A DNA stretch of 64,000 bases. It comes from Gautieria morchelliformis (taxonomy: Eukaryota; Basidiomycota; Agaricomycetes; Gomphales; Gomphaceae). Of this stretch, positions 53,402 to 63,905 are shown piece by piece. The translations under genes and the position numbers were made by a program. The stretch is taken from NCBI GenBank assembly GCA_015179125.1, contig WHVA01000509.1, positions 1 through 64,000 of the forward strand, in the 5' to 3' direction. Position 1 is the first letter of the stretch; each line of letters opens with the position of its first letter. The notes beneath the pieces were generated by a model. That model did not search any database and had not been told where the DNA came from. It worked only from the letters and a program-made list of their open reading frames with translations.

Positions 53402-55150
53402 GTAACGGTATAACGTGGAAGATGGTTTCTTCTTCTTGCTGGATATCTCAATGCCATATCCCACGTGATGGAGTTGTTGACTATCCGATCCTTTCTTGTC
53501 CGTCTCCTCATGCTCGAACGTACACTAGCTCTCAGAACGTGCTTTCCTGTTAAGATTCATGGCGTGGGCCAGTCAGGATGTCACGGCAACAAGTTCGGGC
53601 GATTCGTAAGTTCTCACACAATACCTGGACATCTGGAGTGTAGACCTCGTTTTGGAGTAGTTTGTAATTATGGCTTGGGCACACCTGAATGCCGTGGGAC
53701 TGGGTGCAAGTCAAACAGCCGCGTCCAGGCCACGCTACTGACCTCTTCAGAGACACTCGCATACAGTGATGCTGAGTCTCACTGCACAGCATTCCTAGGT
53801 CCAGGTCAATGCATGGTTCCGTACCTCACCTTAAAGTTTTCCACTTGCTGGCACAGTGAGAGATCCTCTGTATTCACACACAATTGCCGTGACATAAGAG
53901 GGTTAGACGCAACATCCATGTCCTGAGTATCCTGAACGAAAAAAAAAAAAAAAGTGCATTAGCCTAGGTTTGGCATAAGTCTTCAAGCACCAGGCTTGTG
54001 TCTGAGGACGTGGGGGCGGGAAACAATTGTTCGTACTTGTGCAAGAGACCACAGCTGTGCAACAGGCATGAAAGTTAAAAAGGGCGAATACCCAGAGAAT
54101 TGGGAAAATATGGCCGTTGAACTTTGTCCAATGCGCAAGACAAATCTTGGTGTGTCAGAAACCAGGTTGCTTACTCCAATCTGATGGTCTTGCTTACCGT
54201 GGTGCAGAGACGCACGAGAAACAGGGTACAGATACAGTCGTGCCTGTTCCAACGATAAGATCGAAGTAATCGGAAGGTTTAACGCTCACTGCCGCTTGCG
54301 GTGAGAGTCCGTTCCCAAGTACGATGTCCACCCTTGCGCACGAGAGCCAGAGAGCAGAGGTTTTGGATATTGCCTCCGTCCAGAACAATTACGTAGCCGC
54401 TTTGCAGGAGTGCTGCATGTGCACCGGCGGTTCTGCAATCAGTGAGCAGAGGGCAGCCATATACTGAGACACAAACCAGAGTACACCGCCAGCATTAAGT
54501 GGGCTAGTTGAGAACAAGGTGAAATGGCCCCATAATTCCAGATAGCAGTGCAGCTTGTGCTCGAGTCATAAGACATAGAATCGGGCTTGATAGAGAAAGC
54601 ATTGTGGTCTTCTAGTAAAGAGGGGGAGCTTCCTTAACACTGTGCAAATATCACGCCACCCCTTGGCTGCATACTGGTAAACTCCCTTGGCGACTAGGTG
54701 TTCACAAGTAGAAGCAGCTGCGTCTTGTGCACAGCGAGACCCCTTGTATGAGTCATAACGTTCGGAAATTGGTGTCAGTAGGTCCCCCGAGACACCTCAA
54801 AGTTTTCCCGACACTATTTCGCTCAAGAGGATAGCGGCTCTCGGACTCGGATGAAGCAAGGGCTTCCGTTGACTTCAAATGACCACCAAACATTATACAC
54901 ATATCCATATGTTTGTACCCTGAGCGAGAAAAAAACACCGTATTAGGGTAGGTTCGAAGCAAGCAGCCAAACCCGGAGCGTGGATCAGAAGACGTCAGTC
55001 AGTGCGCCGATGATTGTGCTCTTGGATGCATGAGACTGGGACTGCGAAGGTTCTATGACCAAGAACGCCCCAGAACCGCTGCAATTGGAATTCTAGAACT
55101 TTTCTAATGGCGTGGAACCTTGGTGAGCGTACAAGACGAAAAGGTGATCG
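53402..55150. repeat. segmental repeat block, copy 2
   Basis: Same orientation as 34260-36030 and about 19.1 kb away. It includes an A14 run near 53940 where the first copy has a short A run. A minus-strand frame at 54388-54194 reads SALWLSCARVDIVLGNGLSP and SDYFDLIVGTGTTV, similar to the frame at 55422-55093, so a repeated coding piece is likely, but it is broken. Confidence 0.75.
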
Positions 55151-55480
55151 AAATATTTGTTGCTTGCCTGTTGATACGCACTGATGATCTCATCTGCCGC
55201 CATCCAGCGAGGAACAAGGCAGTGATGCCCTGTTCCAACGATGAGCTCGAACTCATTGAAACCTTTGACGCCCACTGCCTCTTGAGGTGAGACTTTCGTA
55301 AGTGTGACGCGCACCCATTCGACGACGATACATATGAAAGCCAGAGAGGAAAGGCCTCGAATGCGGCCTACCCGATCCAGAGCGGTGCGCAAAGAGTAGT
55401 GCCTAGAAGAGATGTTCGCCACAAAAAACGCAATGATTCGGGGAACAGCACATCTATGGTGGAAAACAAGGTGCGCCGTA
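55093..55480 (-). other. unrecognised minus-strand frame, member of a small local family
   Basis: Open for over 110 codons: AFFVANISSRHYSLRTALD, a hydrophobic segment GLSSLAFICIVVEWVRVTL, and EAVGVKGFNEFELIVGTG. The last part pairs with KPSDYFDLIVGTGTTV at 54300-54230. A single possible membrane helix is visible. There is no ATG at the start of the frame, so it would be an internal exon. I do not know the family. Confidence 0.4.
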
Positions 55481-56620
55481 CCAGCGGAAGAATGCTCTAG
55501 TTACATAATTTGGGCACTGACCGGCGACCGGGCCGCCAGCTTGCGGGCCGCGGAACGATGAGGTCGTCGAGCGTAAAATAACGATTTTGTGGTCTGCATT
55601 TCCGTGACTTTGTGCATTCGGCATTCTTCTAATCCCACCTCAATCGTTTATAATGTCTCGCTGTTCCTTCTATCCTTCCCAGGCTGGGTCTACAGAGAAC
55701 GGCACACACCGGCCGTTCTAGTAGGGTGATGTCTGGACATGAGGTTAGAACTCAGTTTGTTTTATACTACGTGTTGGGCTTACAATTCATGTCATCAACA
55801 TCCCGGGGCACTGCCTGATGCGTCTGAAACTGTTGTAAATAGCTCCTCGAGCATCGAATTCTCACTACCAGCTGACCGTCACCTTGTTCCCATCAACTTA
55901 TATATAAAGCGCCAACAATAGCCGAGCCACGGCAGAATCAAGGCTGATACAGCCATCGTGCCGGGCTACATTCATGAAGTTAGTTACTGTGATGGTAGGG
56001 CCTCCTCGTACTTTGGCAGTGTTCTGATGTCTGATCTATGACACACCGAAACATGAAGCTGGCAATCGAGCCAAGGCATCAAGAAGCTTTCAACTATCGA
56101 TGTGTAGAGGTACTTCGTCTTGAGGATAGGGAACACCGTTTCCAGATCCCATGACAAGCTAACAACCCAGTCGTGCCTCGCAGCTCGGGCGGTTAGCATG
56201 GAATTCCGGCGGATTCTAGGTATTTTAGTGCATCCCCTTTAGTCAGGTTCTGATGTGATTGAAAAGGCAACTCCCCAACAGATCATCATACCTAACCGCC
56301 TTGCCGCAGACGCACTCAATAGCAGTGTTTCTATAAGCTGCTTGATCATGATCATCATCAGTGTATTGATTTTGGACTGTGATGACGGTGCGTGGAGTGA
56401 CTTGTAAATGTGCCATACACTTCTCTGACTTCAGCAGTGTTATCTTTCATGGAGACACGCGCGAAGATCAACACGTTGTCAACGAGGGTAACTACTCGTC
56501 GCGGTGGCGTTAACCCGGTCTCAGTTCCGTCCCCTCTGCCATACGCTATAAGGTTCTCTCGGCGGACGGTTCATCTTTAACATCCAGATATCTAACCTGC
56601 TTAGTTTATAGTATACGATC
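55481..56620. other. no recognisable gene
   Basis: Contains the inverted counterpart (56018-56096) of 48518-48600. Otherwise short ORFs only. 56560-56625 is the upstream region of DUF6533 copy 3; TTTATAGTATACG at 56606 is a possible core promoter element. Confidence 0.4.
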
Positions 56621-56625
56621 ACCAT

Positions 56626-58440
56626 ATGGCATCTCAACCGAGCGTGGATATTCAAGTTATATCAGACGAGTGAGTAGGTTGGGCTATTCAGTGGGGTAGA
56701 ATCTGACAATCTACAAGTCTGGCTACTAACTATGTGGACATTGCTACCCTCGGTGTGTAAGGAGCATAATGGACTGTTAACTTATCCCTGACCCAAGTAG
56801 CACTGCTCGCCTATGATACTCTCTTGACCCCCCGTCCGAGATTACTTATATATGGCACAGAAGAGCCAGATTAGGAACTGTCCTTTACTTGCTCGCTCGC
56901 TACCCTGCCTTACTTGCCCTTACTGTTGCGGTATACTTAGATATAGCAAACATCCCACTCGAGGTGAGATGGTTTATTCGTGCAACACAGGTTTCTCACA
57001 TACATATCCAGTATGCCATTTGTGTTCTTTTATACATCATCTGATTCCAAACAGTGTGTGCAACCCATTGCTTCATTTCCTAAATTGTCTAGCTATTGCG
57101 GTACTTCCAGGTATAGAAGGTAACTATATACCAGTAAGTCCTCATTCGTAAACTTACATACCCCTTGCAGGACTCTTATTGGCACGAGTATACGCCATGT
57201 CCCAGCACAATCCAGGGATGTGGCAGGTGCTTGGAGCCCTTGGTCTTCTTCTGTATATGGCCAGTTTGGGTACGGGAGTGGTATGCACACTACCCTCTTC
57301 AAATTCAAGTCTGCCACTAATCTATCCTCAAACACAATACGGTATTACAGTTTTTCGCAGTCAAATATGGATGCAATGTCACAGGTCAGTATCTGGGTGC
57401 TCTACTTTTGTGAGTGACAACAGCAGTTATATTGAAGCAGGTCCATATATCACTTTGTCAGCGGTGAGAAATTCTCATGTTCAGTTGCAGTTTAACAGAC
57501 CATTTGTTCTTAGCGGAAACAATGGCTAATGTGTTTATTATACTTTTTGACACATTGGTCGTTGTTGTGACACTATACAATACCCTTGGGCTTGTGAGGC
57601 GCTCAAGAGAGTTTCCGGTGCTCCCTCCAAAGTCATTGACCCAGATTTTGGCTGAACAAAGTCTGTTAATTCATCCTTACACTTTGAAATTGCTCATGGC
57701 TAGTGTAGGCCTTATAAGATATGGGTGTGTGCTTTTTGACGACCAACATTGAATTTTGCATCATATCTAATACTGACTCAGATTTGTATTGACCGTAACA
57801 TTAGCCTCTGGCATTACTTGGAAAGTACTGAATGATGTCCAATTCCATGAGATGTACCTAACATTCAGCATAACAGGTGTTAAGAGTGAGTCCATTGTAT
57901 GTATACGCTTGGTTGGTCAATTTTACACGCGGTCAATAGCCTAGCATTGCAGGGATCCTTTCATCTGTGCAGGACAGGTGAGAGCCTATTAGGCTCACTA
58001 TTAAGTCGCATGGCAAATGCTACATGTAGTCTATCGACCATCATCATTTGTCGCTGTCATCTTGCCCTTCAAGAGAGGGTTGCTCACCCTAACGGGACCA
58101 CCCATTCTGCACACATCCCGTAACGAGCTTTCGGGCAGCGGCACGCCAGATTCACAATTCACTGATGGATGAATTCGGCGATCCAAGCATCGAGGACATT
58201 GGGACATCAGAAGCAATTGAACCTCACAGGGAGGACGGCCTCTTGTCAAACGCATTTGTGGGAATTGAGCTTGAGGAAATCCCTCGCGGCAGGGGACCTG
58301 CAAGCGCTATAGACGGTGATGTAGGTGCTGAACCTACCTGTGGTGAGTCATTTGTTGTGGTGGTTCATGCCTTCTTGAGACTCAAAACAATAACCATTGT
58401 AGTGGCGGCATCCGCGGGCGAGGTATCACTAGAGGCGTGA
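56626..58440 (+). pseudogene. DUF6533-type multi-pass membrane protein, copy 3, nearly complete
   Basis: ATG at 56626. Exon 1 (56626-56669), exon 2 (56718-56752) and exon 3 (from 56801) splice to NYVDIATLALLAYDTLLT and then EITYIWHRRARLGTVLYLLA, the DUF6533 signature. Further exons give AIAVLPGIEG, LLLARVYAMSQHNPGMW, VLGALGLLLYMASLGTGVV, VFIILFDTLVVVVTLYNTL and LIRYGFVLTVTLASGITWKV. The long tail ends VAASAGEVSLEA at 58440. At least seven short introns fit. Two one-base deletions break it: in the C6 run near 56830 (seven C would restore LLTPPSEITY) and near 58113 (copy 2 has CACACC, here CACAC). Proteins of this type have several membrane helices; their role is unknown. Confidence 0.75.
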
Positions 58441-58725
58441 TGCGTGTCCGAGGGCATAATACGGCAGGAAGGAGCGCAAGGTTAGATGAAAGGCATCATG
58501 GATAGGTCATAGATTAAAGAGGTGTCGTAACATTGTGTACCCGAACACCCATATTAAGGCACGCAACGAATAATGGTATGATTTTGCTAGATATTTATAA
58601 GTGGGCGACAGATTGTTTCGAACGATGAAAATCCTTTGAATTATCAGAGGTCGAACTTGAACTGCGTTGCGAGGGATGTTTGGAACAGATAGAATGAATT
58701 TCTCTCATCTCGCAGAGGTACAAAC
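58441..58725 (+). repeat. segmental repeat, copy 3, cut by Copia C2
   Basis: Matches the spacer after the DUF6533 gene in copies 1 (27000-27297) and 2 (43660-43945). It ends at the C2 target CAAAC (58721-58725). No gene. Confidence 0.85.
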
Positions 58726-58949
58726 TGTGTAACGAAGGAGATATAATAAATCTGTTATACTACGCTCTCAAGTAGATCGTTCTGTCTTTATATACAAAAT
58801 ATGATGTCCATTGTATTACCAATCTCTTCGAGCTGCTGTGCCGATGCGATGCCCGTGCACCAGCAACCCGGGGTCGAGAGCGATCTCGAACTTCCGGCTA
58901 AGTGCGTGCCTGCTCTGCCTCGGCGGTGTCACCGTCCCGATTACTAACA
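58726..58949 (-). repeat. 3' LTR of Copia C2
   Basis: 224 bp, minus strand TGTTAGTAATCGG ... GTTACACA, preceded on that strand by the polypurine tract CTGAGGGGAG. It differs at six positions from the 5' LTR (63682-63905), about 97% identity. Confidence 0.95.
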
Positions 58950-58991
58950 CTCCCCTCAGCGAGAAGTCCCTTCGGTAAAATCCTAATTTCC

Positions 58992-59450
58992 CTAATAGAT
59001 ACCTATGTTGGTGTAATCCAATCCCTTTGTAAATATGTCCGCTACGTTCTCCTTCGTCGGTACGTACGTAAGTGATGCCTCGTGAGAGGCCACTTTCTCA
59101 CGGATGAAGTGATATGCGACATTGATGTGTTTGGTACGCGCATGATACGTTGCATCATGCGATAGTGTGATGGCGCCTAGATTGTCTGATCGAAGTGACG
59201 TGGGCTGGGCTTGATCTATTCCTAGCTCCTCGATGAAGCGCCTCAGCCAGATCAATTGCTTGGCGCCCTCGGTGAGTGCCATGTATTCGGCCTCCGTGGT
59301 AGATAGCGCAATCGTTCGCTGCTTCTTCGAGCTCCATGCAATGGCTCCCCTCCTAGTATAGCTACATAGCCGCTAATAGACAGTGCGTCGTTTCTATTAG
59401 CATAATCCGAGTCAACAAATATTTCGAGGTCGAGACCAGCGTCTCATCGG
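58992..59450 (-). pseudogene. Copia C2 RNase H
   Basis: ALTEGAKQLIWLRRFIEEL, the DNLGAI motif, ARTKHINVAYHFIRE and NVADIFTKGLDYTN are seen in the last frame. The upstream part (VDSDYAN, AIAWSSKKQRTIALSTTEAEY) is split by frame changes near 59345 and 59440. The ORF ends at 58992, about 40 bases from the LTR. Confidence 0.88.
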
Positions 59451-59454
59451 AAGG

Positions 59455-60350
59455 TTATGCCATCGTCACGTGACCCTTTGAGGTACCTGAGCGCGTGCTT
59501 ATCGCCGTCCAGTGCTCGGCTCCGTAAGTAGTAGTGAATTGGCTCATATGTTGTATGGTAAAGGCCAAATCGGGTCGTGTGCTGAGTGCCGCATACATTA
59601 GCGATCCGATTGCTTTGGCATAGGGTACTTCGGCAGTTGGACCGGTTGAGTCCATAGGTGTCGTGAGTTTGATCATCTTGTGTAGAGGTGTAGATACAGA
59701 ATATGCCGTAGCCATGTTGAATCGATTGAGTATGATGTCGATGTAATGTCCTTGAGACATGATCAGTGTTCCCTTATCCCTATTCCTCTCAACTCTAATT
59801 CCCAAGATTTTCTTCATTTCTCCTAAATCTGTTAAGGGGAATTTTCCATGAAGCTCCCCCTTGAGCTTAATCATCCCTCCTTTGGAATCAGCAAATAGTC
59901 CGAAGTCGTCCACATATACTGATATGACTTCGATTGAGTCCTTATCTTGCCTGATGTAGACGCATTCATCAGCTGTGCTTTGATGGAAGCCGAGGTTGAG
60001 TAGTAATTTGCGTAAGCGCTGATGCCAAGCTCGTCCCGATTGCTTGAGTCCGTAGAGCGCTCTGTATATTCTTAGAACACGTCCAGATCCATCATCAAAA
60101 CCGTCGGGCTGATGCATGTAGATCTCCTCATCTATGGTTGAATTGAGATAGGCGCCTTTGACATCCATCATTTCGATTTCCCAATCGAGTGTGTTTGTGA
60201 TGGCTAAAGAACACGTAGTGAATTGAATTTGACCACGGGTGAGGTTATCTCGTAGTAATCCATCCCTGGCCTTTGTGTGAATCCTTGAGCTACAACCCTT
60301 GCTTTAGCCTTATCGAATTGTCCATCCGGTTGCATTTTGACAGCATATAC
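59455..60350 (-). pseudogene. Copia C2 reverse transcriptase
   Basis: MDVKGAYLNSTIDEEIYMHQ, RALYGLKQSGRAWHQRL, the intact active site VYVDDFGLFAD, FPLTDLGEMKKILGI, IDIILNRFNMATAYSVSTPL and GSLMYAALSTRPDLAF are present. The first part of the RT (QMDGQFDKAKARVVAQGF, ARDGLLRDNLT) lies in other frames around 60200-60340, so one or two indels occur there. Confidence 0.92.
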
Positions 60351-61380
60351 TCATCGGCAACTGATAGGTACTCGTCCGGGTGGTAGTTCTGTTAATTCCC
60401 ATGTTCCTAATGTCTTGTGTTGATCCATTTCAATTTCCATCGCTTTTTCCCAGATCGGCGCATCATCACGTGATACCGCCGCTCTGTAATTCTCGGGTTC
60501 AGTGACGATTTCTTTCGTTATGTAAACCTGCTCGGTGCGTCCTGAATCATTCAGCTTCCAGTAATCCGGTCTTTGAGTGATACGTGCGCTCCGTCGAATC
60601 TGTGGAGCTGGCGCTTGTTCAGGTGGATCAGGAACGGGCATTGTCTGGGGTGATGACATCTGCGGGGTAGATGGGATCGGGTCCGGCACATGCTCGCGCG
60701 GTGAGTGCTCCCCTCGAGCGGTGCCGTGTCGTCATCGTCGTTATCTGGGATAGGGTAGAGTCTGTTGTCGTTTTCGTCGAATGTAATATTTCTCGAAATT
60801 TGAACATGCTTTGAGGCTTTATTGTAATACCTCCAGGCTTTTGCATGTTCTGCTACTCCGACGAAGATATGTTCTTCTGCCTTTGGATCAAGTTTGGCTC
60901 GGCGTTGATCTGGCACCATAACCCAACAATTTGTGCCGAATTCCTCTAGACGTGCTATGTTTGGCTTCTTGCCGAATAGTGCTTGGAACGGCGTTGCGTC
61001 ATCTCCAAGCGCTCGCGTGGGTGATCGATTTTTGATATAACACGCGTAAGCCACGGCCTCGGGCCAGAGTATTTTTGGCAGGTTCTTGGCAAATATCATT
61101 GCCCGTGCGTGCTCGAGTAAGGTCCGGTTGAGTCGTTCAGCAATTCCATTCTGGGCTGGGGAGTATGGAGCTGTGGTCTCCATGATAATGCCATATTTTG
61201 CACAAAATTCCTTGAAATTTTTATTGACATATTCCCCTCCATTATCTGAGCAAAACCTCTTCAGTTTCTGACCTGTTTGGGTCTCGAGGAATGCCTTGTA
61301 CATCTCGAAGTGTTTGAGCGCTTCATCTTTGGTGCTCCCAAAATAGATTACAGTGTACCTCGATTTGATGTCCGTGAAAG
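60351..61380 (-). pseudogene. Copia C2 integrase core and linker
   Basis: From KRFCSDNGGEYVNKNFKEF (second Asp intact) through PYSPAQNGIAERLNRTLLEH (Glu), LPKILWPEAVAYACYIKN and the C-terminal FVGVAEHAKAWRYYN and ISRNITFDE. An Asp-rich stretch and a Pro-rich linker (60560-60720) then lead to the RT. A frame change occurs at about 60700, and a TAA at 61381 separates it from the N-terminal part. Confidence 0.9.
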
Positions 61381-61381
61381 A

Positions 61382-62270
61382 TTAAAAGTATTTTTCACAC
61401 GATGGTCCTTCGGTCTGGGCAGGCCCCCATACATCGGATACTGTTAGGTCACTGACCTGTTCTACAGTGTCCTCGGCTCTTTTGGGGAACGGCTCCACAT
61501 GCCGTTTGCCTTGTATGCATGCCTTGCACTGGCTCGGCTCGTTTGACTCGTCGATCTCAAGTCCAGTAACTAGATTGTTAGATTTCAACATCTTTATAGA
61601 ATTTATGTTGACGTGCCCGAGTATCCTGTGCCATTTGTCCCATGACCGTCCCTTTGCCGCTGCGGCAAAGTCCCGTGCCTCGACTGATCGAGTGACCCGT
61701 GCCTTCATACAGAACAGCCGCCCGCGCTTCTGTCCCTGTGCGAAGGTAACTCTGGCGCGTGATTTGAATTCAACGCCGGTGCCTGAAAATGTGGCCGTGT
61801 TGCCTTTATCAGCTAAACGCCCTATGCTGATAAGGTTGTTCGGCGCATCCGGTGCATGTTTGACGTCACGTAGTTCGATCGTGTTTGACTTGGCGCCGAT
61901 CTTGAATTCCATGCATATAGTGCCTTGGCCTTGTGTATGTAGTACCGCACCGGGTGAAATTCCTTCAATTTCTGATGGTTCCTCGGCATAGCTAGCAAAA
62001 TCGTTCCGTGTTCGAGCTATATGTGTTGTTGCCGCTGAATCGGCTAGCCAGTCGGATGCAGATATAGCACTGTATGCTACCTCTTTAGATACAAACGCGA
62101 AGTCTTTTTCTTCCGCTTGTTTAACTGTTTCTTTGTTCCCTGATTTGAACCACTTTGGTGCTTGGCCCTCCTTGCCGCCACCTTTCGCCCAGCAGTCCTT
62201 CACATAATGACCCTTCTTGCCGCAATTTCGGCATTTTCCCTTTGTTGCTCCTGAGTCATCTTTCTTGGTC
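61382..62270 (-). pseudogene. Copia C2 zinc knuckle, protease and integrase N-terminus
   Basis: The nucleocapsid knuckle reads CRNCGKKGHYVKDC (about 62245-62200). The protease has DWLADSAATTHIARTRNDF, where the usual DSG is DSA. The integrase zinc-binding domain follows (KWHRILGHVNINSI ... CKACIQGKRHVEPF) and TVSDVWGPAQTEG holds the first catalytic Asp. The frame ends at the TAA at 61382 just after CEKYF. Confidence 0.9.
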
Positions 62271-62796
62271 CTGTGACGTTGTTGCGCCTTAAGCGCCGTC
62301 TGCCGTGCCGGATCCAGAATATATCAGCTGTTGTCCCGGCTCCACTGGCGTTTACTGCCGTAATAAACGCCAACCAAGAATCTGGTAATGACGTCAGCAA
62401 CGTGTTCGAGAACTCGGTGTCACTGATGTAATGTCCCCGCGCATTCAGTTCCTGTTGAATGCCGCGGAGCTTTCGTACGTGCTCCTCCATGTTCGCGCCG
62501 TCTTCGGCAAGCGTCCGGAAGAAATCTCTTCGGAGATTTACAATTCCCACTGCTCCTTTAGATTCGAATATAGCTTGTAGACTAGTCCATACAGCAAATG
62601 CAGACATCGTCTGATTGATGTAAACTAGTTGTTCGTCGGCGACTCTAAGGCAAATCTCTTTTCTAGCCTTTTTGTCCTTCCTTCTCCAATCGTCAATTTC
62701 TTGCTGCTCGGTCGCAGTGACATTATCGGCATCTGCCGGTCTCGGTTCCGTCTCCCTGCCGATAGCCACGTCCCACAGATCTAAATCATCGAGTAT

Positions 62797-63505
62797 TGTT
62801 ACGTATCGAGATTTCCACTAAGTAGGAACTGGAAAGGACAGCGGCTTCAACTTATAGGTTGCGCCCCCAATGAACTATCGTCCTAGGTATTTCGGAAAAG
62901 AGTCGGAAGTCGGAAAGTACTGAACCAAAGTTTGGATCGGAACTTGAGTCGGAACTGAGGCGGAAGATGGAAGACGGAAGGCGGAGAGAGACTGAGATCT
63001 TGCTAGACTCGCTGTGCTAAGAACAGGAGATGGAGCGAAGGAAACCAAGTATCGAAGGTGATTATCTGATTGCAGAATAACAGACATACATGAGGGGTTT
63101 TATACAAAGCGCAGAACAACAAGTAATGGTATGGTACTAAGCAATTCCGGGGGAAGCGGAAGTCGAGTACAATGTGTGGGAACTAACTATTGGGAACAAT
63201 GGGACTACAAGGGGGGTTCAGGGTAAGGTAGAACAATGGCAAAGAACAAGGTGGGTAAGTACAATAGGCATCGGAAGAAATGGAACTACGGAAATGGTAT
63301 CTTGCTGTGCTCAGGGTCGAGTACGGGGGCCGGTATCTGGAGATGGCCAGGGGTACTGAAAGAACAAGGGAGGAGGGTTGCGGATATTGCGGATGTTGCG
63401 GATGTTGCGGATGTTGCGGATGTTGCGGATGTTGGAATAGAGTCGGAGGTGGCGCGGAGGATATGCGGAGGATGGCGGAGGTGGTTGATCGGAACAGTCG
63501 TAACA
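62797..63505 (-). mobile_element. solo LTR of the G1 gypsy family in C2 gag
   Basis: 709 bp, plus strand TGTTACGTATCG ... CAGTCGTAACA, with target duplication AGTAT at 62792-62796 and 63506-63510. The first 430 bases match the G1 LTR at 3166-3600; the rest diverges and holds a 9-bp microsatellite. It marks the most recent layer of the nest repeat-C2-LTR. Confidence 0.95.
63378..63431. repeat. 9-bp microsatellite, TTGCGGATG x 6
   Basis: Six units (first one TTGCGGATA) inside the solo LTR; absent from the G1 LTR at 3166-3847, so it expanded after the copies separated. Confidence 0.9.
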
Positions 63506-63669
63506 AGTATCCACTCGAGCCGCCGGCGCCACGCTGCGTAATTATCCCCGTTCAAGGGGTCGATCTTGTACATGTTGTTGCTACTCGACATCGTCGATCG
63601 GTTACTGAGTCGTTGGAGTATAGAGCGTAGTTGGAGTAAGCTAGGTCTGTAGTAGTTTAGTTATGGCCG

Positions 63670-63681
63670 GGGCCCATAACC
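63670..63681 (-). promoter_or_regulatory. primer binding site of C2 (half initiator tRNA)
   Basis: Plus strand GGGCCCATAACC next to the 5' LTR, identical to the C1 site at 43214-43225 and matching the anticodon arm of initiator tRNA-Met. Confidence 0.75.
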
Positions 63682-63905
63682 TGTGGAACGAAGGAGATAT
63701 AATAAATCTGTTATACTACGCTCTCAAGTAGATCGTTCTGTCTGTATATACAAAATATGATGTCCATTGTATTACCAATCTCTTCGAGCTGCTGTGCCGA
63801 TGCGATGCCGGTGCACCAGCAACCCGGGGTCGAGAGCGATCTTGAACCTCCGGCTAAGTGCGTGCCGGCTCTGCCTCGGCGGTGTCACCGTCCCGATTAC
63901 TAACA
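63682..63905 (-). repeat. 5' LTR of Copia C2
   Basis: 224 bp, six differences from the 3' LTR; target copy CAAAC follows at 63906-63910. Confidence 0.95.

Larger units (their letters stand above)
62200..63591 (-). pseudogene. Copia C2 Gag, interrupted by a gypsy solo LTR
   Basis: Gag starts at the ATG at 63591 (MSSSNNMYKIDPLNGDNYAA) and reaches RRRLEWI at 63507; the solo LTR then intervenes. Past it, from 62791, Gag resumes LDDLDLWDVAIGRETEPRP and continues NQTMSAFAVWTSLQAIFES, VGIVNLRRDFFRTLAEDG and FSNTLLTSLPDSWLAFI, the UBN2 Copia Gag fold. Taking out the LTR and one target copy leaves the frame open. A further frame change near 62330 precedes the zinc knuckle. Confidence 0.9.
58726..63905 (-). 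mobile_element. Copia element C2, complete, minus strand, with nested solo LTR
   Basis: LTRs 58726-58949 and 63682-63905; target duplication CAAAC at 58721-58725 and 63906-63910. The empty site GAGGTACAAACACGTCTAGATAG is kept in the paralogous repeat at 43934. Gag, protease, integrase, RT and RNase H are all recognisable on the minus strand. A 709-bp gypsy solo LTR sits in gag. Without it C2 is about 4.5 kb. Confidence 0.95.
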
